Source: Sulfuritalea sp.
GTDB lineage: Bacteria > Pseudomonadota > Gammaproteobacteria > Burkholderiales > Rhodocyclaceae
Length of the DNA stretch: 64,000 nt
Assembly: GCA_016716965.1 (NCBI GenBank)
Contig: JADJUP010000033.1
Location: forward strand, 22,966 to 86,965
Reading direction: 5' to 3'
Shown: piece by piece, positions 53,352 through 61,357 of the stretch
Layout: each line of letters opens with the position of its first letter
Numbering within the stretch: the stretch's first letter is position 1
Notes under the pieces: model-generated
Told to the model about the DNA's origin: nothing
Database searches by the model: none
What the model saw: only the letters and a program-made list of their open reading frames with translations
Position numbers and translations under genes: made by a program

Positions 53352-54518
53352 TCATTTTTGCGCTACGGCGGCGTCAGCCGCCGTAGCGCGGGCGCCGACT
53401 TTCACGCCTTCGCGTTCCAGCGACATGACGATGCGCTCGCCTTCGGCGAGGCCTTCGACGATCTCGGTGAACTCCCAGTTGGCGGTGCCGGTTTTCACCT
53501 TGCGCTCCTCCAGCCGTCCGCTGGCGGCATTGAGCACCATCACCTTGCCGCCCTCGATCAGCGTCGCGGTCGGCACCCGCAGCACGTCGGGCCGACTGCT
53601 GAGCACGACCTCGACGTCGGCGCTGTAGCCGACCAGCAGGTTGATCCCGGCCGGCCGCTCGAAATCGACTTCGACATCGACCGTGCGCGCCTGCTTTTCC
53701 ACCGCCAGCACATAGGGCGCGACGCGGCGCACCTTGCCATTCAGCGGCTGCTTGGGCAGCGCGTCGAGACTGACGCGCACCGGCAGGCCCGCGACGATCC
53801 GCGGCGCGTCGACCTCATCCATCGGCGCCTTGACGTAAAGGCAGGTTTCATCGATCAGGTCGATCGCGGGCGGCGTCGGCACGCCCGGCGGCGAGGGCGT
53901 CGAGTACTCGCCGAGTTCGCCGACGATCTTCGCCACGGTGCCGTCGAAGGGCGCGTAGAGCACCATGCGGCCCTGCTCCACCTTGGTCACGCCGACCCGT
54001 GCCGAGGCCTGGGCGACGTCGGCCTTCGCCGTCTCGCAGGCCGCCGCGCGGGCATCGGCTTCGCTGCGCGCCGTGTCCTCGCGCGCCTCGGAAACGAAGC
54101 CCTTGTTCTTCAGCGAGGTCTGGCGCTCGGCCTCGCGCCGCGAACTGGCGGCCGTGGTGCAGACTTCCTTGACCCGCTGCGCCGCCATCGCGCGCTGCGC
54201 CTCGGCCAGGGTCTGTTGCGCCTTCTGGTCGTCGTTCCACAATTTGAGCAGCAACTGGCCCTTCTTCACCTTGTCGCCTTCCTTGACGCCGAGGTATTCG
54301 ATGCGACCGCCCATGATGGTCGACAGCCGCGTGCGCAGGCAGGCTTCGACGGTGCCGGCGCGGGTATTCACCACGGTGGACTCGACCTTGCCGCGCTCGA
54401 CCGTCTTCAGCACCACGGCGACCGGCTTGCTGCGGGTGTTCCAGAAATAGCCGCCGGCGACCAGGGCGACCACGACAAGCGCCGGCAGGACGCGGCGCAG
54501 CAGGAAGGATGTGTTCAT
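53352..54518 (-). CDS. HlyD/MacA-type periplasmic adaptor
   Basis: 388 residues from the ATG at 54518 (MNTSFLLRRVLPALVVVALV). N-terminal membrane anchor, lipoyl halves (RIEYLGVKEGDKVKKGQLLLKL and MVLYAPFDGTVAKIVGELGEY), a coiled-coil hairpin between them (about 95-165) and beta-barrel/membrane-proximal domains after. First gene of the exporter operon. No outer-membrane channel gene is next to it. Confidence 0.9.
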   Translation of the reverse strand: MNTSFLLRRVLPALVVVALVAGGYFWNTRSKPVAVVLKTVERGKVESTVVNTRAGTVEACLRTRLSTIMGGRIEYLGVKEGDKVKKGQLLLKLWNDDQKAQQTLAEAQRAMAAQRVKEVCTTAASSRREAERQTSLKNKGFVSEAREDTARSEADARAAACETAKADVAQASARVGVTKVEQGRMVLYAPFDGTVAKIVGELGEYSTPSPPGVPTPPAIDLIDETCLYVKAPMDEVDAPRIVAGLPVRVSLDALPKQPLNGKVRRVAPYVLAVEKQARTVDVEVDFERPAGINLLVGYSADVEVVLSSRPDVLRVPTATLIEGGKVMVLNAASGRLEERKVKTGTANWEFTEIVEGLAEGERIVMSLEREGVKVGARATAADAAVAQK

Positions 54519-54580
54519 GGCCGACAATTATGCCGCGTTTGTTGCCCCGACGCCCTTCCCCGATGGGGGTACGAGCACCG

Positions 54581-55438
54581 TCAGCGGGTCAGCGAGACCG
54601 CCTCGACCCAGGGCTCCAGGCGCTGGCCGACGGCCAGCGTGAGCTCGAAGCGGGCGCCGGGATCGAGCGCGCTGCGCCGCGCCTCGCGCAGTGCCGGTTC
54701 CAGGCTCGGGCGCAACGCGTGCGGTACGTTGATCTGCGTCGCCGCGAGCCCGCTCACGTAGCCGGCGACGCGGGTCTTGCCCTCGCGCATTTCGAGCCGC
54801 GGCCGCAGCATCGCGCGCAGTATCAGGAAGCGGCCGCGATCCGGATAGCGCGCGCGCAGCGCGGCGCGATCGAGGCCGACGTCGATCGCGAACAGGCGGC
54901 TGCTGGCCTGCTCCTCGTGTTGCAACTGCTCCTGCGCTCGCTTGGCGCGGTCAATGAACTGCTTGCTGTCGGCGTTGGCCTTCCTCGCCGCCTCGTGGCG
55001 CGCGGCATTCTGCCGTGCCCGCTGCAGCGCCTGCTGCCACGCGTCACCGCCGAGTTCCAGCACCAACAGCACGTCGCGCGGCAACTGGCGTTCGAAGCGG
55101 CGGCGAGCGGCGGCTTCGTCGCCGACCAGGGCCAGGTCGAATCCCAGCGCCTTCATGCGCCCTTCGTCGAGCCATTCCGGCGTGCCGCCGCTGTAGCCGT
55201 AGCCCGGATCGAAGTAATCCGCGGCATCGGCGACCGGCACTCGCCAGTTGAGCGCCAGCGCAATGCCGCTGTTCTCGCGCGCCGCCTGCCAGATCCAGGG
55301 TGTGCTCAATTCCCGCTGGGTGAGCACCATGCGCGCATCCGCTTCGCCGCTGCGGTTGAGGTAGACGCCGACCAGCGCCACCGCGTTGGCCAGCAGGATC
55401 AGCGCCGCGCCGGCGGCCAGGCTGCGCCAGGGCTTCAT
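54581..55438 (-). CDS. DUF4824-like (GDYXXLXY-type) membrane-anchored protein
   Basis: 285 residues from the ATG at 55438 (MKPWRSLAAGAALILLANAVALVGVYLNRSG). One N-terminal membrane helix and a large periplasmic domain containing LNWRVPVADAADYFDPGYG and WLDEGRMKALGFDL. It overlaps the DUF2157 gene by ATGA (55435-55438); the two families are usually paired. Function unknown. Confidence 0.8.
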   Translation of the reverse strand: MKPWRSLAAGAALILLANAVALVGVYLNRSGEADARMVLTQRELSTPWIWQAARENSGIALALNWRVPVADAADYFDPGYGYSGGTPEWLDEGRMKALGFDLALVGDEAAARRRFERQLPRDVLLVLELGGDAWQQALQRARQNAARHEAARKANADSKQFIDRAKRAQEQLQHEEQASSRLFAIDVGLDRAALRARYPDRGRFLILRAMLRPRLEMREGKTRVAGYVSGLAATQINVPHALRPSLEPALREARRSALDPGARFELTLAVGQRLEPWVEAVSLTR

Positions 55439-56523
55439 GGCGCACCCGCCGCAGTCATCGCCCCGGCCCGCCGCAGGCGCTTGAGCACCAGCAGGATGAG
55501 GATCGCCGCCAGGCCCAGCACCAGGAAGAACAGCCACTTCGGCATCGTCGCCCACCACCAGTCGAAGAACTTGGTGTACAGGAAGATGACGAAAAAGGTG
55601 ATGCCGGTATTCACCGTCTCCGGCCACTGCCGCCGCGCACCAAGCCAGATCGCCAGCGCGCTGGCGGCGAAACCCGCCGCCTCGTAGCCGGCCTCGATGC
55701 CGCGCGTGGTAAAGCCCTCGTAGTCGGCCAGGTAGCTGCCCCAGCCCCAGTGGCCGAGCACCAGCATCGGCACCAGCAGGCAAAGCAGGCCGAAGACGCG
55801 GTAGATGGTCGCGAAGCCGGTCATGCGGCTGTGGTCGACCAGCAGCGGGAAGGCGAACAGCAGCGCCGCGACGGGAAAGAAGTTTTCCGGCCGCTCGCCC
55901 GCATGCAGCCAGTAGATGCCGCTCCACGCGCCGACGCGGGCGGCGACGAAGGCGATCACGCAGCAGATGCCCGCCGCCAGCAAAAGGCGCAGGTCGCAGG
56001 CATAGGCCAGCAGGAAGGCCAGCGCCGCCCACGGGATCAGCGCACGGTCCGACGGCGTGATGTTGAAGATCTGGCCGAGCATGGCGAGGTTCAGCACGAA
56101 GCAGGCGAAGGCCACCATGGCCGCCAGCTTGGTGAAGTAGCCCGAGGGGTCGCGCGGGCGGATCGCCATGGTCAGGCCCAGGCTGCCCAGCGCCGCGCCG
56201 AGCAGGATCGCGACCTGCGCCGCCTCGCCGAAATGGCCCCAGAACTGGTAGAAGAGGAAGAACACGCTGGCCGCCAGCGCCAGCGCGCCGAGGAAGGACG
56301 CCACGCGCATGCCCAGCGAAAGCTGCCTGGCCTTGAGGTCGCGGTCGATGTCGAAGCGCCCGGCGTAGCCTTCCAGCAGCGCGGCGTGGTGGCTGCGCAC
56401 CGCCTCCTGCTGCGCCGGATCGAGGCGCAACACGCCCTCTTCTTCGAGCCGCGCCAGCTCCGCCTGAAAGCTCGCGATCTCGTCGGCGCGCCGCTGGGCC
56501 TCGCTGTGAATAGGGGTATCCAT
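55435..56523 (-). CDS. DUF2157 multi-pass membrane protein
   Basis: 362 residues, ATG at 56523. An N-terminal cytoplasmic helical region (RADEIASFQAELARLEEEGVLRLDPAQQEAVRSHHAALL) precedes about ten membrane helices. Translationally coupled to the next gene. Role unknown; likely an inner-membrane pair with the DUF4824 protein. Confidence 0.82.
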   Translation of the reverse strand: MDTPIHSEAQRRADEIASFQAELARLEEEGVLRLDPAQQEAVRSHHAALLEGYAGRFDIDRDLKARQLSLGMRVASFLGALALAASVFFLFYQFWGHFGEAAQVAILLGAALGSLGLTMAIRPRDPSGYFTKLAAMVAFACFVLNLAMLGQIFNITPSDRALIPWAALAFLLAYACDLRLLLAAGICCVIAFVAARVGAWSGIYWLHAGERPENFFPVAALLFAFPLLVDHSRMTGFATIYRVFGLLCLLVPMLVLGHWGWGSYLADYEGFTTRGIEAGYEAAGFAASALAIWLGARRQWPETVNTGITFFVIFLYTKFFDWWWATMPKWLFFLVLGLAAILILLVLKRLRRAGAMTAAGAP

Positions 56524-56586
56524 CGGCGGCGATTATGCCGCGTTTGTTAGAATTCGCCCCACTCCCCAGCACACGGCAGACCGGCA

Positions 56587-56934
56587 ATGGTAAAGATCTA
56601 CGGCATCAAAAACTGCGACACCATGAAGAAGGCCTTCGCCTGGTGCGATTCGAATGGCATCAGCTACGAATTCCACGACTACAAGAAGCTCGGGGTGCCG
56701 CGCGAGCGCCTGGTGCAGTGGTGCCGCACGCTGGGCTGGAAGACCCTGATCAACACCAAGGGCCCCACCTGGCGCAAGCTGACGCCGGAACAGCAGGCCG
56801 TCACCACCCAAAGCCAGGCCGTGGCGCTGATGATGGAACACTCCAGCGTGATCCGCCGCCCGGTGGTCGAGAACGAGACCGGGCAGATCCTGGTCGGCTT
56901 CGACCCCACGATGTTCGATTCCTTCGTCCGCTAG
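56587..56934 (+). CDS. ArsC/Spx-like reductase-fold protein
   Basis: 115 residues of the YffB/ArsC-like group: IYGIKNCDTMKKAFAWCDSNGISYEFHDYKKLGVP with the N-terminal Cys of NCDT in the active-site position, and a conserved FDPTMFDSF C-terminus. It probably acts as a thiol reductase or adaptor; arsenate reduction is not shown. Followed after 7 bp by hslO. Confidence 0.88.
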   Translation: MVKIYGIKNCDTMKKAFAWCDSNGISYEFHDYKKLGVPRERLVQWCRTLGWKTLINTKGPTWRKLTPEQQAVTTQSQAVALMMEHSSVIRRPVVENETGQILVGFDPTMFDSFVR

Positions 56935-56941
56935 CAGCGCG

Positions 56942-57802
56942 ATGGACGCGGTGCACCGCTTCCTGCTGGAAGATCTCGACATCCGTGGCGCGCTGGTGCA
57001 ACTGGGGCCATCGTGGTCGGCGATGACGGCGCGCCGCAACTATGCCGCGCCGGTGCGCGACCTGCTGGGCGAACTGGCCGCCGTCACCGCGCTGATCGGC
57101 AGCAACCTGAAGACGCCGGGGCGCCTCTCCTTCCAGTTGCAGGGCCACGGCCCGGTGTCGATGCTGGTGATGGACTGCAATGAGAAGCTGCAACTGCGCG
57201 GCATGGCCAAGAGCGAGCTCGACGCCGGAGCCGACGCGCATGTCGCCAGCGCCGCCGACCTGCTGGGCGACGGCCGCCTGGTGCTGACGCTGCAGCCGAA
57301 GACGGCGCAAACGCCCTACCAGAGCGTGGTGCCGCTGACCGGGCAGACGCTGGCGGCCGCCTTCGAGCATTTCCTGGAAAAATCCGAACAGCAGCCGGCA
57401 CGCTTGTGGCTCACGGCCGGCGCCGACAGCGCCTGCGGCCTCTTCCTGCAGAAGCTGCCCAACGCCGACATCCTCGATCCCGACGGCTGGGACCGCATCG
57501 AGCAACTGGCCGCCACGGTGCGCCCCGACGAACTGCTGCTGCCGCCGGAAACCCTGCTGACGCGCCTGTTCAACGCCGAGAACGTGCGCCTGTACCAGCC
57601 GCGGCAGGCCGCCTGGCATTGCCCGCGCGACGAGGAAAAGGTGCGCAACATGCTGCTCTCGCTCGGCCGCGAGGAAATCGAATCCATGCTCGCCGATGCC
57701 GAAGTGATCGCCATCGAGGACGAGATCTGCGGCCACGAATACCGCTTCGGCGCCGAAATCCTCGACGAGCTGTTTCCGCCCGACGGCCGCATCCTCCATT
57801 GA
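56942..57802 (+). CDS. hslO: Redox-regulated chaperone Hsp33 with altered zinc site
   Basis: 286 residues, normal length. The N-terminal substrate domain and the linker are typical. The C-terminal redox switch is changed: of the four Cys of CxC...CxxC only Cys227 and Cys263 remain; Arg229 and Asp260 replace the other two (spacing 229 to 260 matches the family exactly). Zinc binding and the oxidative switch are probably lost or different. The next gene starts inside its stop codon. Confidence 0.93.
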   Translation: MDAVHRFLLEDLDIRGALVQLGPSWSAMTARRNYAAPVRDLLGELAAVTALIGSNLKTPGRLSFQLQGHGPVSMLVMDCNEKLQLRGMAKSELDAGADAHVASAADLLGDGRLVLTLQPKTAQTPYQSVVPLTGQTLAAAFEHFLEKSEQQPARLWLTAGADSACGLFLQKLPNADILDPDGWDRIEQLAATVRPDELLLPPETLLTRLFNAENVRLYQPRQAAWHCPRDEEKVRNMLLSLGREEIESMLADAEVIAIEDEICGHEYRFGAEILDELFPPDGRILH

Positions 57803-58542
57803 ACATCGACATCTCCGAAGAAGCCGGCGTCCGCTACCTGCACTTCGGTTCGAGCTGGATCCAGGGCGCGATGCGCATCGCGCGGCCCTATGCGCTGGAA
57901 CTGGACTACACGCGCGAAATGATGACGCCGCTGCTGCTGCACGAGCCCGACTGGCCGCGCCGCGTGCTGCAGATCGGGCTGGGCGCCGCCTCGGTGACCA
58001 AGTTCCTCTGGCGTTACCGGCCCCACGCGCGCATCACCGTGGTCGAAATCGAACCGCGCGTCACGGCCGCCGCGCGGCAGTTCTTCAAGCTGCCCGACGA
58101 CGATCGCATCACCATCCACCACGCCGACGGCGCCGATTTCCTGGTCGCGGCGAAACACGACTACGACTTGATCCTGGTCGACGGCTTCGATGCCGACGCC
58201 CGCACCGGGCGGCTCGACACCCTGCCCTTCTACCTCGATTGCCGCGCGCGTCTGGCCGAGGACGGCCTGCTGTCGGTGAACCTTCTGTCGCGGCGCAAGG
58301 ATTTCCGCCAGAGCGTGAAGCGCCTCGAAGGTGCCTTCGACGGCCACGCCATGGCCTTCAGCTCCTGCGACAGCGGCAATGCCATCGCGCTCGCCGCCAA
58401 CCCGCCGGCGCCCTGCGCCACGCTGGCCGAACTGAAAGGCGCCGCGACGCAACTCAAGCGCGACACCGGCCTCAACCTGCAGCCCACGCTGACGCGGCTG
58501 GCGCAATCGCGCCACCTCGCCGGCGGCCTGTTCGCGCTGTAA
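57799..58542 (+). CDS. Spermidine-synthase-like methyltransferase-fold protein
   Basis: 247 residues from a TTG at 57799 that overlaps the hslO stop as TTGA. SAM-type fold motifs: RVLQIGLGAASVTKFLWRY, ITVVEIEPRVTAAARQFF, DLILVDGFDADA. The family resembles spermidine synthases but lacks the usual neighbour speD and the full putrescine site, so the substrate is unknown. An ATG inside (MRIARPYALELDY) would shorten it by about 24 residues. Confidence 0.82.
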   Translation: MNIDISEEAGVRYLHFGSSWIQGAMRIARPYALELDYTREMMTPLLLHEPDWPRRVLQIGLGAASVTKFLWRYRPHARITVVEIEPRVTAAARQFFKLPDDDRITIHHADGADFLVAAKHDYDLILVDGFDADARTGRLDTLPFYLDCRARLAEDGLLSVNLLSRRKDFRQSVKRLEGAFDGHAMAFSSCDSGNAIALAANPPAPCATLAELKGAATQLKRDTGLNLQPTLTRLAQSRHLAGGLFAL

Positions 58543-58549
58543 GCGCGCC

Positions 58550-59476
58550 ATGACACCGGCACAGCGCGACCACCGCCGCGGCACGCTCTACATGCTGCTG
58601 GTGATCGCCATCTGGGGCGGCTTCCTGCCGGTGGCCAAGGCCGCGCTGGTGGCGGTCGACCCCTACTGGCTGACGGCGATGCGCTTCGTCACGGCCGCGC
58701 TGGTCTTCCTCGTCCTGCTCTGGCGCCGCGAAGGCGCGCACAAGATCAGCACCGAAGGCAAGCTGTGGAAGATCGCCCTCTTCGGCAGTTGCGGCTTCGC
58801 CGGCTTCGGCATCAGCCTCTTCGAGGGCCTGCGCCTCACCCGCCCCGAGATCAGCGCCATGATCCTGGCGCTCGGCCCGATCCAGGTCGCGCTGTGGCAA
58901 TGGTGGAGCACCCACCGCCGCCCCGACAACTTCACACTGGCCGCCATCGCGCTGGCCCTGGTCGGCGAACTGCTGGTGGTGACCTCGGGCGAGTTCGCGC
59001 GACTGGTAGGCGGCGACGCGCTCGGCAATGGCCTCGTGTTCCTCGCCTCGCTGTTCTGGACCGCGTACACGCTGGGCGGCCAGCAGTTCCCCGGCTGGTC
59101 GCCGGTGCGCTACACCGCGCTGTCCTGCTCGCTGGGCACTGTCGCCATCGCCGCCTTCCTCATCGTCGCCACCCTGCTCGGCCACAGCCAGCCCCCCAGC
59201 GCCGCGCAACTCGTCGCCGTCTGGCCCGAACTGGCCTACACCGTGTTCTGCGTCAGCGTCTTCGGCATCCTGTTCTGGAACATGGGCGTGGCCAAGCTCG
59301 GCCCGCTCTCGGCGGGCCTGTTCGCCAACTTCACCCCCGTCATCACCTACCTGATCGCCATCGCCCAGGGCCGCCGCCCCGATGCCGTAGAGCTCGCCGG
59401 CGCCGTGATCGTGCTGGTCGCACTGATCGCCAACAACCGGCACCAGAGCGCGAAGGCGCGAAGCATCCACGCCTGA
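58550..59476 (+). CDS. EamA-family (DMT) transporter
   Basis: 308 residues with ten membrane helices in two EamA halves (MLLVIAIWGGFLPVAKAALVAVDPYWLTAMRF; FWTAYTLGG). Exporters of this family move amino acids or metabolites; substrate unknown. Starts 8 bp after the preceding gene, so probably in the same operon as hslO. Confidence 0.9.
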   Translation: MTPAQRDHRRGTLYMLLVIAIWGGFLPVAKAALVAVDPYWLTAMRFVTAALVFLVLLWRREGAHKISTEGKLWKIALFGSCGFAGFGISLFEGLRLTRPEISAMILALGPIQVALWQWWSTHRRPDNFTLAAIALALVGELLVVTSGEFARLVGGDALGNGLVFLASLFWTAYTLGGQQFPGWSPVRYTALSCSLGTVAIAAFLIVATLLGHSQPPSAAQLVAVWPELAYTVFCVSVFGILFWNMGVAKLGPLSAGLFANFTPVITYLIAIAQGRRPDAVELAGAVIVLVALIANNRHQSAKARSIHA

Positions 59477-59517
59477 GTTGCGGCATCCCCCACCGAGCAA
59501 CACTCATTGCGAGCGAG

Positions 59518-59545
59518 TTGACGGTGGTGGCATTTATGCTACCAT
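59518..59545 (+). promoter_or_regulatory. Promoter of the PIN toxin operon
   Basis: TTGACG (59518-59523), 16-bp spacer, TACCAT (59540-59545). Transcription would start at about the ATG (59552), so the mRNA may be leaderless. Confidence 0.45.
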
Positions 59546-59551
59546 TCAGGC

Positions 59552-59968
59552 ATGAAAATTGTAGTCGATACCAACGTCTTTCTTGGTGCCTGCCTTGGGA
59601 CCGGCGCAGCAAGCGCGGTAATTGCCGCCTGCCTTGACGGTCGATGCATGCCTCTCATGGGAAATGCGTTGTTCAACGAGTACGAAGATGTCTTCAGTCG
59701 CAAGGAACTGTTTGAGAACTGCAAGCTGAACCGAGCCGAGCGCACTGAATTGATGGACATTTTTTTTGCCTGCTGCCAATGGACCCGGGTCTATTACTCA
59801 TGGCGCCCGAACCTGCCGGACGAGGGCGATAACCACTTGGTAGAACTTGCCGTGGCCGGTGGAGCGGAGTTCATCGTGACACGGGATCTGCGCCACCTCA
59901 AGAACATGGAACTGCTTTTCCCCCAACTGCGAATCGCCGCTCCCGAAACCTTCCTGAAGGAGATATGA
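59552..59968 (+). CDS. PIN-domain toxin (COG1569 type)
   Basis: 138 residues. PIN nuclease acids are present: VVDTNVFLG (first Asp), NEYEDVFSR (Glu), LPDEGDNHLVELAV (Asp) and the late FIVTRDLRH (Asp). PIN toxins cut RNA. Its stop is one base before the antitoxin ATG, with toxin first, the reverse of most TA operons. It marks the left end of the accessory island. Confidence 0.88.
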   Translation: MKIVVDTNVFLGACLGTGAASAVIAACLDGRCMPLMGNALFNEYEDVFSRKELFENCKLNRAERTELMDIFFACCQWTRVYYSWRPNLPDEGDNHLVELAVAGGAEFIVTRDLRHLKNMELLFPQLRIAAPETFLKEI

Positions 59969-59969
59969 C

Positions 59970-60185
59970 ATGGCCGCACTTACCGTTCGCTTGCCCGACG
60001 ACAAGCACCTGCGACTGAAGGCGCTTGCCAGAAGTCGCGGCACACCCCTGAACAGGCTGATCGACGAAATGACGACTCTAATGCTGGCCGAGTTCGATGC
60101 GGAGACGCGATATCAACTGCGGGCGAAAAACGGGATGGGAAAGGCCCCTCGCGGCTTGGCATTGTTGAAGAAGGCTGCCCGGTGA
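59970..60185 (+). CDS. Ribbon-helix-helix antitoxin
   Basis: 71 residues: MAALTVRLPDDKHLRLKALARSRGTPLNRLIDEMTT is a ribbon-helix-helix DNA-binding pattern, followed by a toxin-binding tail. It pairs with the PIN gene one base upstream and should autoregulate the operon. Confidence 0.85.
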   Translation: MAALTVRLPDDKHLRLKALARSRGTPLNRLIDEMTTLMLAEFDAETRYQLRAKNGMGKAPRGLALLKKAAR

Positions 60186-60254
60186 GAGAGCCCATCGCCA
60201 TCGACATGCAGGGCGATGTACAAACCAATCCGATGCTGACCCGCTGATTACGGG

Positions 60255-60714
60255 CGCCCTGGGGAACCGCCAGGCCGAACTCGCGGCAAAAGCCGCGGAG
60301 GGCATTGATGCGCGAGGTGCGGGTGCTCATCCACAGGGAGCGAGTGCGATGCAGACCCTGCAATGCTTGCTGCTCGACCGATTTCACCTTCACCGGAACG
60401 ATGTCGGAGGCGCGCGCTGCTTCGAGCAGGGCACAGGCATCGGCGGCATCTGTCTTGTTGCGCTTTCACATAGGCGCGGATGTGAGCCGCTGGCAACAGC
60501 TTGACCTCGATGCCCAGGCGACCGAGCCAGCGCCCAGTGGTGGGCCGAGCCGCAGGCTTCCGTGACGACCAGCGACACCCCTCGCGATTGGCGAACCAAC
60601 GCTCGAACTGGGTGCGTGTCAGGCGGTGTGTTTCCCGCCCTTCCAGGACGCATCGGCGACAGCCAGCTGGAAGACACTTTTTGCAAGATCCACGGCAACA
60701 GTAGTAGCATGCAT
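60255..60714 (-). pseudogene. IS110-family transposase remnant
   Basis: Minus strand, broken across several frames. The N-terminus MHATTVAVDLAKSVFQLAVADASWK (ATG at 60714) has the first acid of the DEDD site. Pieces of the same protein follow in other frames: HRLTRTQFERWFANRE, GRLGIEVKLLPAAHIRAYVK, ACALLEAAR-like, VKSVEQQALQGLHRTRSLWMSTRTSRINALRGFCREFGL. Homology stops near PQGA; the C-terminal catalytic half is absent. A dead element beside the TA pair. Confidence 0.85.
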
Positions 60715-60784
60715 TTTGGATTCCTCCTTGGAGTTGTACGGTGCTGATACCCACGACCAATGAGCTTCAGCCGCGCATACAGTG

Positions 60785-60889
60785 CGCCAACAAAAGGGGG
60801 GAGTCCATCCCATCACTCGACCTCGCTCCCTTCGGTCGCTGGACGCTGCGCGATGAAGCCGCGCAGCGCCGGTCAGCTACACGTTGGGC
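60785..60889 (+). other. Probable degenerate integron attC site
   Basis: Ends with GTTGGGC (60883-60889) preceded by a GCTGCGCG...CGCGCAGCG hairpin (60845-60868) nearly identical to the one in the attC at 61278-61347. The left core (CGCCAAC, 60785-60791) differs at two positions from the expected complement. Less certain than the second site. Confidence 0.5.
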
Positions 60890-60900
60890 CGCTTAGTCCC

Positions 60901-61200
60901 ATGACACTTTGCGCACTAGCCAAGACAGCCTCAGTGGGGGCGTGGGTCTATCTCGCGTGGGCAACGTTCTTAATTGTCGGCGCGCTTTTCATGCCAAAGG
61001 GCCTTGCATTTCAGGTCTCAGCCAACCGTGTCGAACTCAAGGACGCATGGCGCAGAGTTCAGTCTCGCAATTGGCAGTCGCCCATATTTGCTCTGCTCCT
61101 GCCGGTAGTCTTTGTGTTCGCTCTTCCCCTCACATTTCCGATGGTGTCCGTCGCTTCGGCAGTCGCGCTACTTTTGTTCGGTTCCATTGCGGCCTGTTGA
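60901..61200 (+). CDS. Cassette-borne small membrane protein
   Basis: 99 residues from the ATG at 60901, 12 bp after the GTT core of the attC-like site, which is where cassette genes begin. Two membrane helices (AWVYLAWATFLIVGALFM and FALLLPVVFVFALPLTF with a continuing hydrophobic end) around a polar loop. No family recognised. No promoter of its own is evident, as is usual for cassettes. The longer upstream frame crosses the attC site and is not used. Confidence 0.6.
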   Translation: MTLCALAKTASVGAWVYLAWATFLIVGALFMPKGLAFQVSANRVELKDAWRRVQSRNWQSPIFALLLPVVFVFALPLTFPMVSVASAVALLLFGSIAAC

Positions 61201-61277
61201 CGCGATGACAACACAGCCCTTCATCTCCTTCGGGTCGGCATATGCCCCGCAGTCCTCTGCCAGTCAGGCATCCAGCG

Positions 61278-61347
61278 GCCCAACCCGGCAGTCAACAAGG
61301 ACGCTGCGCGATAAAGCCGCGCAGCGCCTGTTACTTCTACGTTGGGC
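61278..61347 (+). other. Integron attC recombination site
   Basis: GCCCAAC (61278-61284, R'') and GTTGGGC (61341-61347, R') are perfectly complementary and fit RYYYAAC/GTTRRRY. Inside are AGTCAACA and TGTTACTT (L''/L', pairing with one mismatch) and a long central stem GCTGCGCG/CGCGCAGCG. Total 70 bp, within the normal range. It separates two cassette genes. Confidence 0.8.
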
Positions 61348-61357
61348 AACCAAAGCG

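Noticed and set aside
54581..56587. A 668-codon frame that would fuse the DUF4824-like protein to upstream sequence.
   Set aside because: The upstream part is an out-of-frame reading of the DUF2157 gene; the ATG at 55438 with a normal signal anchor is the start.
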